In this document: in pieces, positions 56,483 to 64,000 of the stretch
Numbering within the stretch: position 1 is the first letter of the stretch
How the letters are laid out: each line of letters starts with the position of its first letter
Source: Spirochaeta africana DSM 8902
Lineage (GTDB): Bacteria > Spirochaetota > Spirochaetia > DSM-27196 > DSM-8902
Reading direction: 5' to 3'
Length of the DNA stretch: 64,000 nucleotides
Assembly (NCBI RefSeq): GCF_000242595.2
Contig: NC_017098.1
Location: 434,001-498,000 of the forward strand
Notes under the pieces: generated by a model
Databases searched by the model: none
What the model saw: only the letters and a program-made list of their open reading frames with translations
Told to the model about the DNA's origin: nothing
Program-made: the position numbers and the translations under genes

Positions 56483-59390
56483 GTTACCTGCCGCATAGGC
56501 AGCTTAGAAACGAGACAGGATCGGTCACCCGCTTTTCTGCGAGTTACCTGCCGCATAGGCAGCTTAGAAATGAGCCATGGTGGTAGTATGCGTCCCGGGA
56601 TGGTTACCTGCCGCATAGGCAGCTTAGAAAAACCTTTGGTTGCTCCGATATTGCACGAAATTGTTACCTGCCGCATAGGCAGCTTAGAAACTGTGGTGTC
56701 ATCTGGCATTATTAACAACAAGGTTACCTGCCGCATAGGCAGCTTAGAAATTTACTCCTGTATTGTCACGCAAGCGATATACGTTACCTGCCGCATAGGC
56801 AGCTTAGAAAACTATCCTCAAGTACGAAAGACAAGAATATTGGTTACCTGCCGCATAGGCAGCTTAGAAAGTTGTCGTCGAGGATGCCCCATTTTACTGT
56901 ATGTTACCTGCCGCATAGGCAGCTTAGAAATCCTTAGAGTCTATTCCATAACCAGTCCCTAAGTTACCTGCCGCATAGGCAGCTTAGAAATGTCTACGAC
57001 CGCACCGAGCATAAGCAGCTGGGTTACCTGCCGCATAGGCAGCTTAGAAAGTCCGTCAGTCGCTGGCATTCCACGGCATCAAGTTACCTGCCGCATAGGC
57101 AGCTTAGAAATACCGATTCGCTCATGCGCTGCAGCACGAGTTGTTACCTGCCGCATAGGCAGCTTAGAAATACTTGCAAACTTGGCCGGACAAGCTGTTA
57201 ATGTTACCTGCCGCATAGGCAGCTTAGAAATTGCAGTTCTACCCGCATGTCCTGTAGCTTGGGTTACCTGCCGCATAGGCAGCTTAGAAAGGTATGATTG
57301 GTCTATGCCTATGGTGTAGCTAGTTACCTGCCGCATAGGCAGCTTAGAAATCCTTCAAAAGTTGCCGGGGAGTTACCCCCGGGTTACCTGCCGCATAGGC
57401 AGCTTAGAAAATTCTCGCGCTCGGGCAATGCGGCAAGCAAGGGTTACCTGCCGCATAGGCAGCTTAGAAAAGCAGCTCCGACAGGTCAGCATTCTTTCTG
57501 ACGTTACCTGCCGCATAGGCAGCTTAGAAAATCTAATACAGCTGCATATTGTGACAACGTGTGTTACCTGCCGCATAGGCAGCTTAGAAATTGCAGAGCT
57601 GCTGGTAGAGCGCATGACCGGCGTTACCTGCCGCATAGGCAGCTTAGAAAAGTATTGTGGAGCATCCGCGCCTGATGTAGTCGTTACCTGCCGCATAGGC
57701 AGCTTAGAAATATCACAACCTTATTCCTCCACGACTAGACCCGTTACCTGCCGCATAGGCAGCTTAGAAATGATACTGGCGCAGAAACATATGAAGTCAA
57801 TTGTTACCTGCCGCATAGGCAGCTTAGAAATTAGATGGCTGCTCTGTTTCGTGTACTTTTCCGTTACCTGCCGCATAGGCAGCTTAGAAATACGTAATCA
57901 GGCGGACATCGGCAGCATACTGGTTACCTGCCGCATAGGCAGCTTAGAAATGTCCTATTTCGGTGAACAACCTCAATCCATTGTTACCTGCCGCATAGGC
58001 AGCTTAGAAATTAATGGTCAATCAGTCCTGGTGTTGACTGAAGTTACCTGCCGCATAGGCAGCTTAGAAAATCAGGGCGCGCTTCAAATTCGCGATGTCG
58101 GAGTTACCTGCCGCATAGGCAGCTTAGAAAATAATGGCCCTCCCTGTCTTTCCCGCTACTGCGTTACCTGCCGCATAGGCAGCTTAGAAATCCTGCAACA
58201 GCTACCCGCAATTCACCCGTCAGTTACCTGCCGCATAGGCAGCTTAGAAATCGTCATTCCATAAGAGCTCCCAAGTTGTGCCGTTACCTGCCGCATAGGC
58301 AGCTTAGAAACCGAGGGCATGAGCGTGACCGTGCAGGTAACAGTTACCTGCCGCATAGGCAGCTTAGAAAGATATGCCCGAGGACTATCCGTACACCGTG
58401 ACGTTACCTGCCGCATAGGCAGCTTAGAAAGTAAAGCCATATTTTAAACATGATTCAAAGGTGTTACCTGCCGCATAGGCAGCTTAGAAAATCATGATCA
58501 TGAATGCATCTTCCGAGTCCTCGTTACCTGCCGCATAGGCAGCTTAGAAACCTGTCAGTTCGTTCTGCCTGATCCATTCATCGTTACCTGCCGCATAGGC
58601 AGCTTAGAAAAGTTTCGGGTCAACCTCATCTGGTATGTGCATGTTACCTGCCGCATAGGCAGCTTAGAAATTCCACCAATATACACCCGGCCGACACTTT
58701 TGGTTACCTGCCGCATAGGCAGCTTAGAAATTCCACCAATATACACCCGGCCGACACTTTTGGTTACCTGCCGCATAGGCAGCTTAGAAAAAAACCGGGT
58801 GGAACGGTTACAGCCAGTATTGGTTACCTGCCGCATAGGCAGCTTAGAAAATCATCGCCTTTAATCAAAGCGAATTTAGAATGTTACCTGCCGCATAGGC
58901 AGCTTAGAAATCGGGAAACTCGTTCTGGATTTGCCGCCTGAGGTTACCTGCCGCATAGGCAGCTTAGAAATAAGAATTACTTCATCCGCAAAGTTAGGAT
59001 TCGTTACCTGCCGCATAGGCAGCTTAGAAAGCAAGCGGATTTCATGCAAGCTATAAATCCGGGTTACCTGCCGCATAGGCAGCTTAGAAATGATGGTCGC
59101 CGTAGTGGAACAGACCCTGTTCGTTACCTGCCGCATAGGCAGCTTAGAAATGTATCTCTGTGATCATCATTGCTCTGCCCCTGTTACCTGCCGCATAGGC
59201 AGCTTAGAAATGTCCTATTTCGGTGAACAACCTCAATCCATTGTTACCTGCCGCATAGGCAGCTTAGAAATGGGTGTTGGGGGCGTCGACCTCGCTGGTT
59301 TCGTTACCTGCCGCATAGGCAGCTTAGAAATTGGATTGTTCGCCATAGCCTCGCGCATCCGAGTTACCTGCCGCATAGGCAGCTTAGAAA
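56483..59390 (+). CRISPR. Type I-F CRISPR array: 49 repeats, 48 spacers
   Basis: A 28-base repeat starting GTTACCTGCCGCATAGGCAG and ending CTTAGAAA occurs every 60 bases, 49 times, with no change that I can see. All 48 spacers are 32 bases. The repeat has a CTGCC-GCATA-GGCAG hairpin and a CTTAGAAA 5' handle, close to the Pseudomonas I-F repeat. Two spacers are duplicated: 58671-58702 equals 58731-58762, and 57951-57982 equals 59211-59242. The last repeat is not degenerate. The orientation (leader left) follows from the cas6f-side AT-rich leader. Confidence 0.98.
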
Positions 59391-59638
59391 ATGTGCTGCG
59401 CAGTCGTGTGTTCGAGCGTTTCGTACAGCGCACAATGGCATTCTTCCAGAAGCATCCGGAGTTGTCCGACCGGCATCCGGCCGGCAGCGAGGTTGCGGCG
59501 TATGCGTGGCAAGGTGCATTGTTCGGTGTACTCGACTGGATCATGGCGCACTCAGATCTGACTGACAGGGAGATCTCGGAGACAGTGCGGTTCGCAGTGT
59601 CATGGAACCTAAATGCGCTTACCGCACGCACTGAATAG
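59391..59638 (+). pseudogene. C-terminal fragment, possibly of a TetR-like regulator
   Basis: Directly after the last repeat, an in-frame stretch reads VLRSRVFERFVQRTMAFFQK, HPELSDRHPAGSEVAAYAWQ, GALFGVLDWIMAHSDLTDRE, then AVSWNLNALTARTE and stop. This helical sequence resembles the ligand-domain end of TetR proteins. Its composition is like a real gene, but no N-terminus exists; the array occupies that place. A GTG at 59393 could allow an 81-residue product. Family assignment is tentative. Confidence 0.5.
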
Positions 59639-59757
59639 CACCAGCTATATCTGGTCGTTCGGTGCCTCAATAGAAAACGTTTCCATCTCGGCAATGTCCT
59701 GAAGTGCTTGGTTTACTCGGGGGTAACACCCGAAGTAGAACTGCAATCCTTGTTGCA

Positions 59758-60150
59758 CTATTTCAATCTCTCCAGCCGTCCTTTGCGCTTGACCAGGTTC
59801 TTGTAATCCCACTGGATGTCCCGAGCCTTTTCCAGCCATCTGTGCAGATCGGCTGTGTTTACCTCTGCAGCGTCAGTATAGAATATCGAGGCGTCCTTGA
59901 ACTTTTTTCCGATCACATTCAGGCCGGGCTCTGCAAAGTCGGCTCCGCTCCAGAACATGAGACGTATTCCTGGTTTCTGTTTGCTGTACCCGACGGTGGG
60001 GTTGCCGTCCAGAAACCATACGGGATGGGAGTGCCAGATTTTACCTTCTGCCTCCGGCAGGTTGCGATCTATTTCCCTGGATAGCAGGTCACATATGCTT
60101 TTATAGCCTGCTTCCTGCTGCTGGTTGTAAGTTTTTATTTCGGAATCCAT
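59758..60150 (-). CDS. DUF1801-family protein
   Basis: The 130-residue protein shows the DUF1801 (YdhG-like) pattern: INRNLPEA-type helix (SREIDRNLPEAEGKIWHSHP), VWFLDGNPTVGYSKQKPGIRLMFWSG and KKFKDASIFYTDAAEVNTADL. The function is unknown; the fold binds small ligands in related proteins. GGAGG precedes ATG 60150. The gap to the array-side fragment (59639-59757) has no gene. Confidence 0.85.
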   Translation of the reverse strand: MDSEIKTYNQQQEAGYKSICDLLSREIDRNLPEAEGKIWHSHPVWFLDGNPTVGYSKQKPGIRLMFWSGADFAEPGLNVIGKKFKDASIFYTDAAEVNTADLHRWLEKARDIQWDYKNLVKRKGRLERLK

Positions 60151-60239
60151 TGTGTCCTCCTGCTTGTGCGGTACATGAAAGGGTACTGTTTCTACCCTAA
60201 GTAACTGGAATTGCCTTTGCAAGCTTCCAGCCAGTCTGG

Positions 60240-60420
60240 TGACCGGCTGAGTGATTGGAGGGGAGCCGCAGGCTGCCTGGCTTCGGGGTGAGCCGAAGCC
60301 AGGCCGGAGCGCCAGCCGGGCGTACACGGTAGCCCGGCGGTGCAGGCGCGCAGCCCCGCAAAGCACGACCTGCCGTCGGTGGGCCGACGGCGGGGCAGCC
60401 CGGTTTCGGGATTCAGCCCG
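60240..60420. other. Hairpin-dense GC-rich element
   Basis: Three perfect stems follow each other. GCCTGGCTTCGG (60275-60286) pairs with CCGAAGCCAGGC (60293-60304). GCCGGGC (60315-60321) pairs with GCCCGGC (60332-60338). GCCGTCGG (60372-60379) pairs with CCGACGGC (60384-60391). Within the 583-base gene-poor gap 60151-60733 this could be a structured RNA or palindromic element. Confidence 0.6.
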
Positions 60421-60483
60421 GGGCACTGCAGATTTCCTGTGTCCCGGGATAGACGCAGTGCGGGGGTTTTGCTATGCTGGGGT

Positions 60484-60594
60484 ATGCTTTTGTATGAATT
60501 GAACCCTGCAGCCACGATGATGCTCATCGCAGCCGCGGCGGCGGCCGGTATGGAACGGTCCGCTGCTGGTGGTCGGGGTTTGGTTCGGGGATAG
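60484..60594 (+). CDS. Possible 36-residue peptide
   Basis: ATG 60484 opens MLLYELNPAATMMLIAAAAA followed by AGMERSAAGG and ends TAG 60594, 27 bases before a terminator. There is no clear ribosome site. Its short hydrophobic core could be chance in GC-rich DNA. Confidence 0.2.
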   Translation: MLLYELNPAATMMLIAAAAAAGMERSAAGGRGLVRG

Positions 60595-60621
60595 CCCCGG
60601 AGGCATATACTACGACGATTC

Positions 60622-60652
60622 AAGCCGCGGTTCGTTCCGGATCGCGGCTTTT
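60622..60652 (+). terminator. Terminator-like hairpin upstream of the aminotransferase
   Basis: AAGCCGCG (60622-60629) pairs with CGCGGCTT (60643-60650), then TT. It lies 80 bases before the aminotransferase start, so it could end a short upstream RNA or act as an attenuator. Confidence 0.55.
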
Positions 60653-60733
60653 CTGTGTCCGGATGCTATGCGCGGCGGGCCGGGGGTGCAGCGAGTCGGG
60701 TGCGATACCGCCTGTGAATCACAGGAGGAGAGC

Positions 60734-62041
60734 ATGCGCAGACAGATACTGCACGCAGGGGCGGGGCAGCTTCGCTACATGATACGCGAGATTGTGCAGA
60801 TTGCCCGGGAGATCGAGCGGCTGGGCCAGCCGGTTTTGTGGGAGAACATCGGGGATCCGGTTCGCAAGGGCGAGTCACCGCCGGACTGGATCAAGCAGCT
60901 GGTGGGGCAGGCGGCGACCGAGGATATGTCCTACGCTTACTCGGATACGCAGGGAGAGGCGGCTACGCGGGGGTTTCTGGCCGAGCGTGCCAACGGCAGG
61001 CTGGACGGGGAAGCTGCCGGCGCGCGGATTACCCCGGATGACATCCTGTTCTTTAACGGCCTGGGGGATGCGGTGTCCAAGCTGTTCGGGCAGCTGCGGC
61101 CGCAGGCGCGGGTGATCGGGCCGAGTCCGGCGTACTCGACGCATTCCAGTGCGGAGGCGGCCCACTCGGGCTACGAGCATTTGACCTATCAGCTGGATCC
61201 GGAGAACGGCTGGCTACCGGATCTGCAGGAGCTGGAGAATACGATCCATTACAATCCGACGATCGCGGGTATTCTGATTATCAACCCGGATAATCCGACC
61301 GGGGTGGTGTATCCGCGGCATATCCTGGAGGGGTTTGTGGCGATCGCCCGGCGCTACAATCTGTTTCTGATCTGCGACGAGACCTATGCCCATGTGGTGT
61401 ACGGCGGGGCGCAGGAGGTTCACCTGAATCAGATCATCGGGGATGTGCCGGGGATTGCAATGCGCAGCATCTCCAAGGAATTCCCGTGGCCCGGGGCGCG
61501 CTGCGGCTGGATCGAGGTGTACAACCGTACCGCGGATGCGGATTTTGCGGGGTATGTCGAGAGTATCCTGGCGGCCAAGCGTCTGGAGGTGTGTTCTACC
61601 ACCCTGCCGCAGCGGGTAATTCCGCTGGTGATGGGTGATGCGCGCTATGCCGGGCATCTGGGACAGCGCAACCGGGAGTACGAATCGCGGGCGGGGGAGG
61701 TGTGTGCGGCGTTGTCGGGTATTCCGGGGGTCCGGGTGAACCGCCCGCAGGGGGGATTCTTTGCGACTCCGGTGTTCGATCCGGCGATGCTGCCGGCGGC
61801 GGGGCGTCTGGAGATTGCCAATCCGGGGATCCGGCGCCTGGTGGAGCAGCGACTGCCGGGGGCGGCGGCGGATGCGCGGTTTGTGTACTGGCTCCTGGGC
61901 AGTACCGGGATCTGTACGGTGCCGCTGTCGGGGTTCTGCAGCCGGCTGCCGGGGTTCCGGATGACCCTGCTGGAGAGCGACCCCGAGGTGCGCGCGGGGA
62001 TGCTGGACAGGCTTGCGGCGGCGATCCGCAGCTATGGGTAG
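60734..62041 (+). CDS. PLP-dependent class I/II aminotransferase (valine-pyruvate transaminase-like)
   Basis: The 435-residue protein is a fold-type I aminotransferase: NIGDPVRKGESPPDWI, SYAYSDTQGEAATRGFLAER, IINPDNPTGVVYPRHIL (PLP-binding Asn/Pro), ICDETYAHVVYGG (Asp/Tyr) and SISKEFPWPGARCGW (Schiff-base Lys, ~249). It resembles AvtA/AlaA-type enzymes for alanine or branched-chain amino acids. GGAGGAG precedes ATG 60734. Single gene. Confidence 0.88.
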   Translation: MRRQILHAGAGQLRYMIREIVQIAREIERLGQPVLWENIGDPVRKGESPPDWIKQLVGQAATEDMSYAYSDTQGEAATRGFLAERANGRLDGEAAGARITPDDILFFNGLGDAVSKLFGQLRPQARVIGPSPAYSTHSSAEAAHSGYEHLTYQLDPENGWLPDLQELENTIHYNPTIAGILIINPDNPTGVVYPRHILEGFVAIARRYNLFLICDETYAHVVYGGAQEVHLNQIIGDVPGIAMRSISKEFPWPGARCGWIEVYNRTADADFAGYVESILAAKRLEVCSTTLPQRVIPLVMGDARYAGHLGQRNREYESRAGEVCAALSGIPGVRVNRPQGGFFATPVFDPAMLPAAGRLEIANPGIRRLVEQRLPGAAADARFVYWLLGSTGICTVPLSGFCSRLPGFRMTLLESDPEVRAGMLDRLAAAIRSYG

Positions 62042-62075
62042 GGCTGGCTGGGGTCAGGCAGCGGAGGGCGCCCGG

Positions 62076-63083
62076 TCAACGATCAATTATACTCACCTCG
62101 AAAAACACCTCGGTTTTGATGCGCGGGTCGTCCTCGGGCGACTCGATGTACTGGATGAGTTTCTCGACGGCGTAGGCACCGATCTCGGCGGTGGGCTGAC
62201 TCACCACCGAGACGGGGTATTTCAGGTAATCGAGCCACTTGTTGTCGTCGTAGGTTATTACCTGAATGTCCTCGGGAATGCGGATGTGGGTTTCGTGCAG
62301 GGCGCTGATGGTTTCGTAGCAGAGGTCGGATGTTGCGCAAATCAGGCCGTCGAAGTCGTGTTCGGTAATAAAGCGGGCAATGCGCGAGAATGAGTCTTCC
62401 TTGTCGTAGTGCAGCTTGAGCACCTGGGGCTGATAGGCCGGGGTGGTTTCTACCACGCTGGCTTTGTAGCCGATGATCCGTTTGCGCACGGTGTAGACAT
62501 GCTCGGAATATCCAATGAAGCCGATGCGGCTGCAGCCTTTGTTCTGCAGATGCCGATAGGCCATCACGCTGCTTTCAAAGTTGTTGATACCGACAAAGGT
62601 GCGGTTGTGTTCGTCGTACTGCCGGTCCACCAGTACCACCGGGAGAGAGGTTTCACGCAGTTCACGAGGGAAGGTGCGGGAGTCGATCGGGGCGATAATC
62701 ATGCCGGAAACATCGCGTTCCAGGATAGTATGGATGTTCTTCTCTTCTTTTTCCGGGTCCATTTCCGAGTCACACAACAGGATAGACAGGCCGTTCTCGG
62801 AGGCAATGGTCTCGATGGCCTTTACCAGCGCCACGTAATAGTCTTCGCGGATGTCGGCCACGATAACACCGAGTATACCTTCGGCAGCGGCGGGGCGTTT
62901 TCTGGTTTTTCTGGTGCTGTATTCCAGGCGATTCATGGCGTCCAATACCAGCGACCGGGTCTCGCTGTTCACGTGGCGGGTTTTATTTATGACATGCGAG
63001 ACGGTTGTAATGGACACGCCGGTTTCGTTGGCTATGTCCTGCATGGTCACGGATTTTTTTCGCGCAGTCTGCTTCTTGCTCAT
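62076..63083 (-). CDS. LacI-family transcriptional regulator
   Basis: The 335-residue protein has the LacI headpiece VTMQDIANETGVSITTVSHVINKTRHVNSETR and a periplasmic-binding-protein-like effector domain (LGVIVADIREDYYVALVKAI, GFIGYSEHVYTVRKR, LICATSDLCYETISAL). AAGGTG precedes ATG 63083; the frame further upstream is the promoter region. It is divergent from a sugar ABC ATPase gene, which it likely represses until its sugar ligand binds. Confidence 0.93.
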   Translation of the reverse strand: MSKKQTARKKSVTMQDIANETGVSITTVSHVINKTRHVNSETRSLVLDAMNRLEYSTRKTRKRPAAAEGILGVIVADIREDYYVALVKAIETIASENGLSILLCDSEMDPEKEEKNIHTILERDVSGMIIAPIDSRTFPRELRETSLPVVLVDRQYDEHNRTFVGINNFESSVMAYRHLQNKGCSRIGFIGYSEHVYTVRKRIIGYKASVVETTPAYQPQVLKLHYDKEDSFSRIARFITEHDFDGLICATSDLCYETISALHETHIRIPEDIQVITYDDNKWLDYLKYPVSVVSQPTAEIGAYAVEKLIQYIESPEDDPRIKTEVFFEVSIIDR

Positions 63084-63181
63084 GGGTGCACCTTGCCAGC
63101 TGTTGGATGGTTTCAGTATATGGCGGGGAGCGCCCATCGTCAACGAATCCGTGCGCAAATCGATAAAAAAATAGCGTAAAA

Positions 63182-63191
63182 TTTGCGCAAA
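63182..63191 (+). promoter_or_regulatory. Probable LacI operator
   Basis: The palindrome TTTGCGCAAA (63182-63191) has a related TGCGCAAAT at 63152-63160, both in the 149-base divergent gap. A central CG palindrome is typical of LacI sites. TTGACG at 63198-63203 is a possible -35 box for the ABC gene; no convincing -10 at 17 bases. Confidence 0.65.
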
Positions 63192-63232
63192 AATTGCTTG
63201 ACGGGTGATATGTTCCGTGAGAGCATACAACT

Positions 63233-64000
63233 ATGACCGAAACACATATGGAAAAACAGGGTTCGGACTATCTGCTGGAGGTTCAGGGTATCTCCAAGTC
63301 GTTTCCCGGGGTCAAGGCGCTTGATTCGATTCATTTCCGGCTGCGGCCGGGAACGGTGCATGTTCTGTGCGGCGAGAACGGGGCGGGTAAATCCACCTTT
63401 CTCAAGATAATGAACGGGCTGCATCAGCCGGATCAGGGTGAGATACGGGTTCATGGCGAGGCGGTGCAGATACGCCATCCACTTCAGGCCAGGCGTCTGG
63501 GCATCGGGATGATTTTTCAGGAGCTGGACTATGTACCGAATTTTACGGTGGAACAGAGCCTGTTTCTGGGAGAGGAGCCCCGCAATGCGATTGGCGGGGT
63601 GAACTGGAAGCAGATTCGCCGTCGTACCGTGGAGCTGCTGCAGGCCGAGGGTTTGCCGTATAAACCGACCACTCGCCTGAAGGACCTGACGGTTTCTGAT
63701 ATCCAGATGCTGGAGATCCTGAAGGCGGTGTCCAGTGATACCCGCATCCTGCTTATGGATGAACCGACCTCGGCAATCACCGACAAAGAGATCGATATGC
63801 TGTTTGCCAAGATCCGTCAGCTGCGCGACAAGGGGGTCGGCATTGTCTATATCTCCCACAAGCTCGACGAGATTTTCCGGATTGCCGACGAGATTACGGT
63901 GTTTCGCGATGGGCAGCATGTGGGCAACGCCCCGGCAGCCGAGCTGGACAAGGATCGGGTGATTGCAATGATGGTCGGCCGGCGGCTGGAGAATATCTTC
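63233..64000 (+). CDS. Sugar ABC transporter ATP-binding protein (RbsA/MglA-like), partial
   Basis: The frame from ATG 63233 stays open to the window end (256 codons). It contains an ABC ATPase: SKSFPGVKALDSIHFRL, Walker A CGENGAGKSTFLKIMNG, the Q-loop MIFQELDYVPNF, the degenerate signature LTVSDIQMLEILKAV typical of the sugar class, Walker B ILLMDEPTSAI, and the switch His in ISHKLDEIF. Sugar importers of this class have two fused ATPase domains; only the first is here. Probably regulated by the divergent LacI protein. Confidence 0.93.
   Translation, partial: MTETHMEKQGSDYLLEVQGISKSFPGVKALDSIHFRLRPGTVHVLCGENGAGKSTFLKIMNGLHQPDQGEIRVHGEAVQIRHPLQARRLGIGMIFQELDYVPNFTVEQSLFLGEEPRNAIGGVNWKQIRRRTVELLQAEGLPYKPTTRLKDLTVSDIQMLEILKAVSSDTRILLMDEPTSAITDKEIDMLFAKIRQLRDKGVGIVYISHKLDEIFRIADEITVFRDGQHVGNAPAAELDKDRVIAMMVGRRLENIF

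Noticed and set aside
56476-59338. Long open frames on both strands with VTCRIGSLE or SKLPMRQVT repeats
   Set aside because: They are the CRISPR repeats read in frame; the 60-base period keeps any frame open.

Overview
The window looks like a GC-rich bacterial chromosome with dense gene packing and many 1-30 base overlaps. The complete mevalonate operon, PilZ and hybrid-kinase signalling genes and the sugar ABC/LacI pair fit a free-living spirochaete (Spirochaeta-like). That is inference: there is no rRNA gene or other decisive marker here.

Layout. 1-6.9 kb: a partial gene, ychF, a MATE transporter, a GH1 glycosidase, a 45-residue protein with a clear terminator, a RelA/SpoT-type alarmone synthetase fused to TPRs, a threonine-aldolase-like lyase and a free-standing Hpt protein. 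6.9-12.1 kb (minus): glutaredoxin, a ferredoxin:thioredoxin-reductase-type protein and a 1509-residue propeller hybrid kinase in one overlapping operon. 12.3-14.9 kb (minus): an HExxH protein and formate-tetrahydrofolate ligase. 15-19.1 kb (plus): a soluble PAS kinase, an SDR, a condensation-domain-like acyltransferase and a zinc-ribbon membrane protein. 19.1-28.3 kb (minus): the mevalonate operon (mvaS-fni-mvaA-mvaD-mvaK2-mvaK1), with a lipase-like lipoprotein at its end and an ATPase/cyclic-nucleotide-domain protein upstream. It makes IPP and DMAPP from acetoacetyl-CoA; no thiolase is present.

28.5-35.8 kb holds an SGNH protein, an ArsR-metal permease pair, a PilZ protein, a RimK-like ligase, and a TAP-like hydrolase with a membrane partner. 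35.8-47 kb is accessory DNA: a 1.29 kb insertion sequence, two solo copies of its terminal repeat, a macrolide-phosphotransferase-like gene whose 3' end runs into one of these, a TetR/FMN-binding lipoprotein/flavodoxin operon, an antitoxin whose toxin is reduced to nine codons, a Phd-Uma2 fusion, and small regulators.

47.1-59.4 kb is a complete type I-F CRISPR-Cas locus: a WYL regulator, three consecutive palindromes, cas1, cas2-3, csy1, csy2, csy3, cas6f, a leader, and 49 identical 28-base repeats at an exact 60-base period with 48 spacers of 32 bases. The cas genes are visibly AT-richer than their surroundings, suggesting transfer. The array abuts a gene fragment, so its far end was probably rearranged.

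59.6-64 kb: a DUF1801 protein, a hairpin-dense GC-rich stretch, an aminotransferase, and a LacI regulator divergent from a sugar ABC ATPase that runs off the end. The most rewarding places for new biology are the palindromic control region between the WYL gene and cas1, the Phd-Uma2 fusion with its paired operators, the acyltransferase/zinc-ribbon cluster, and the IS-end relics.
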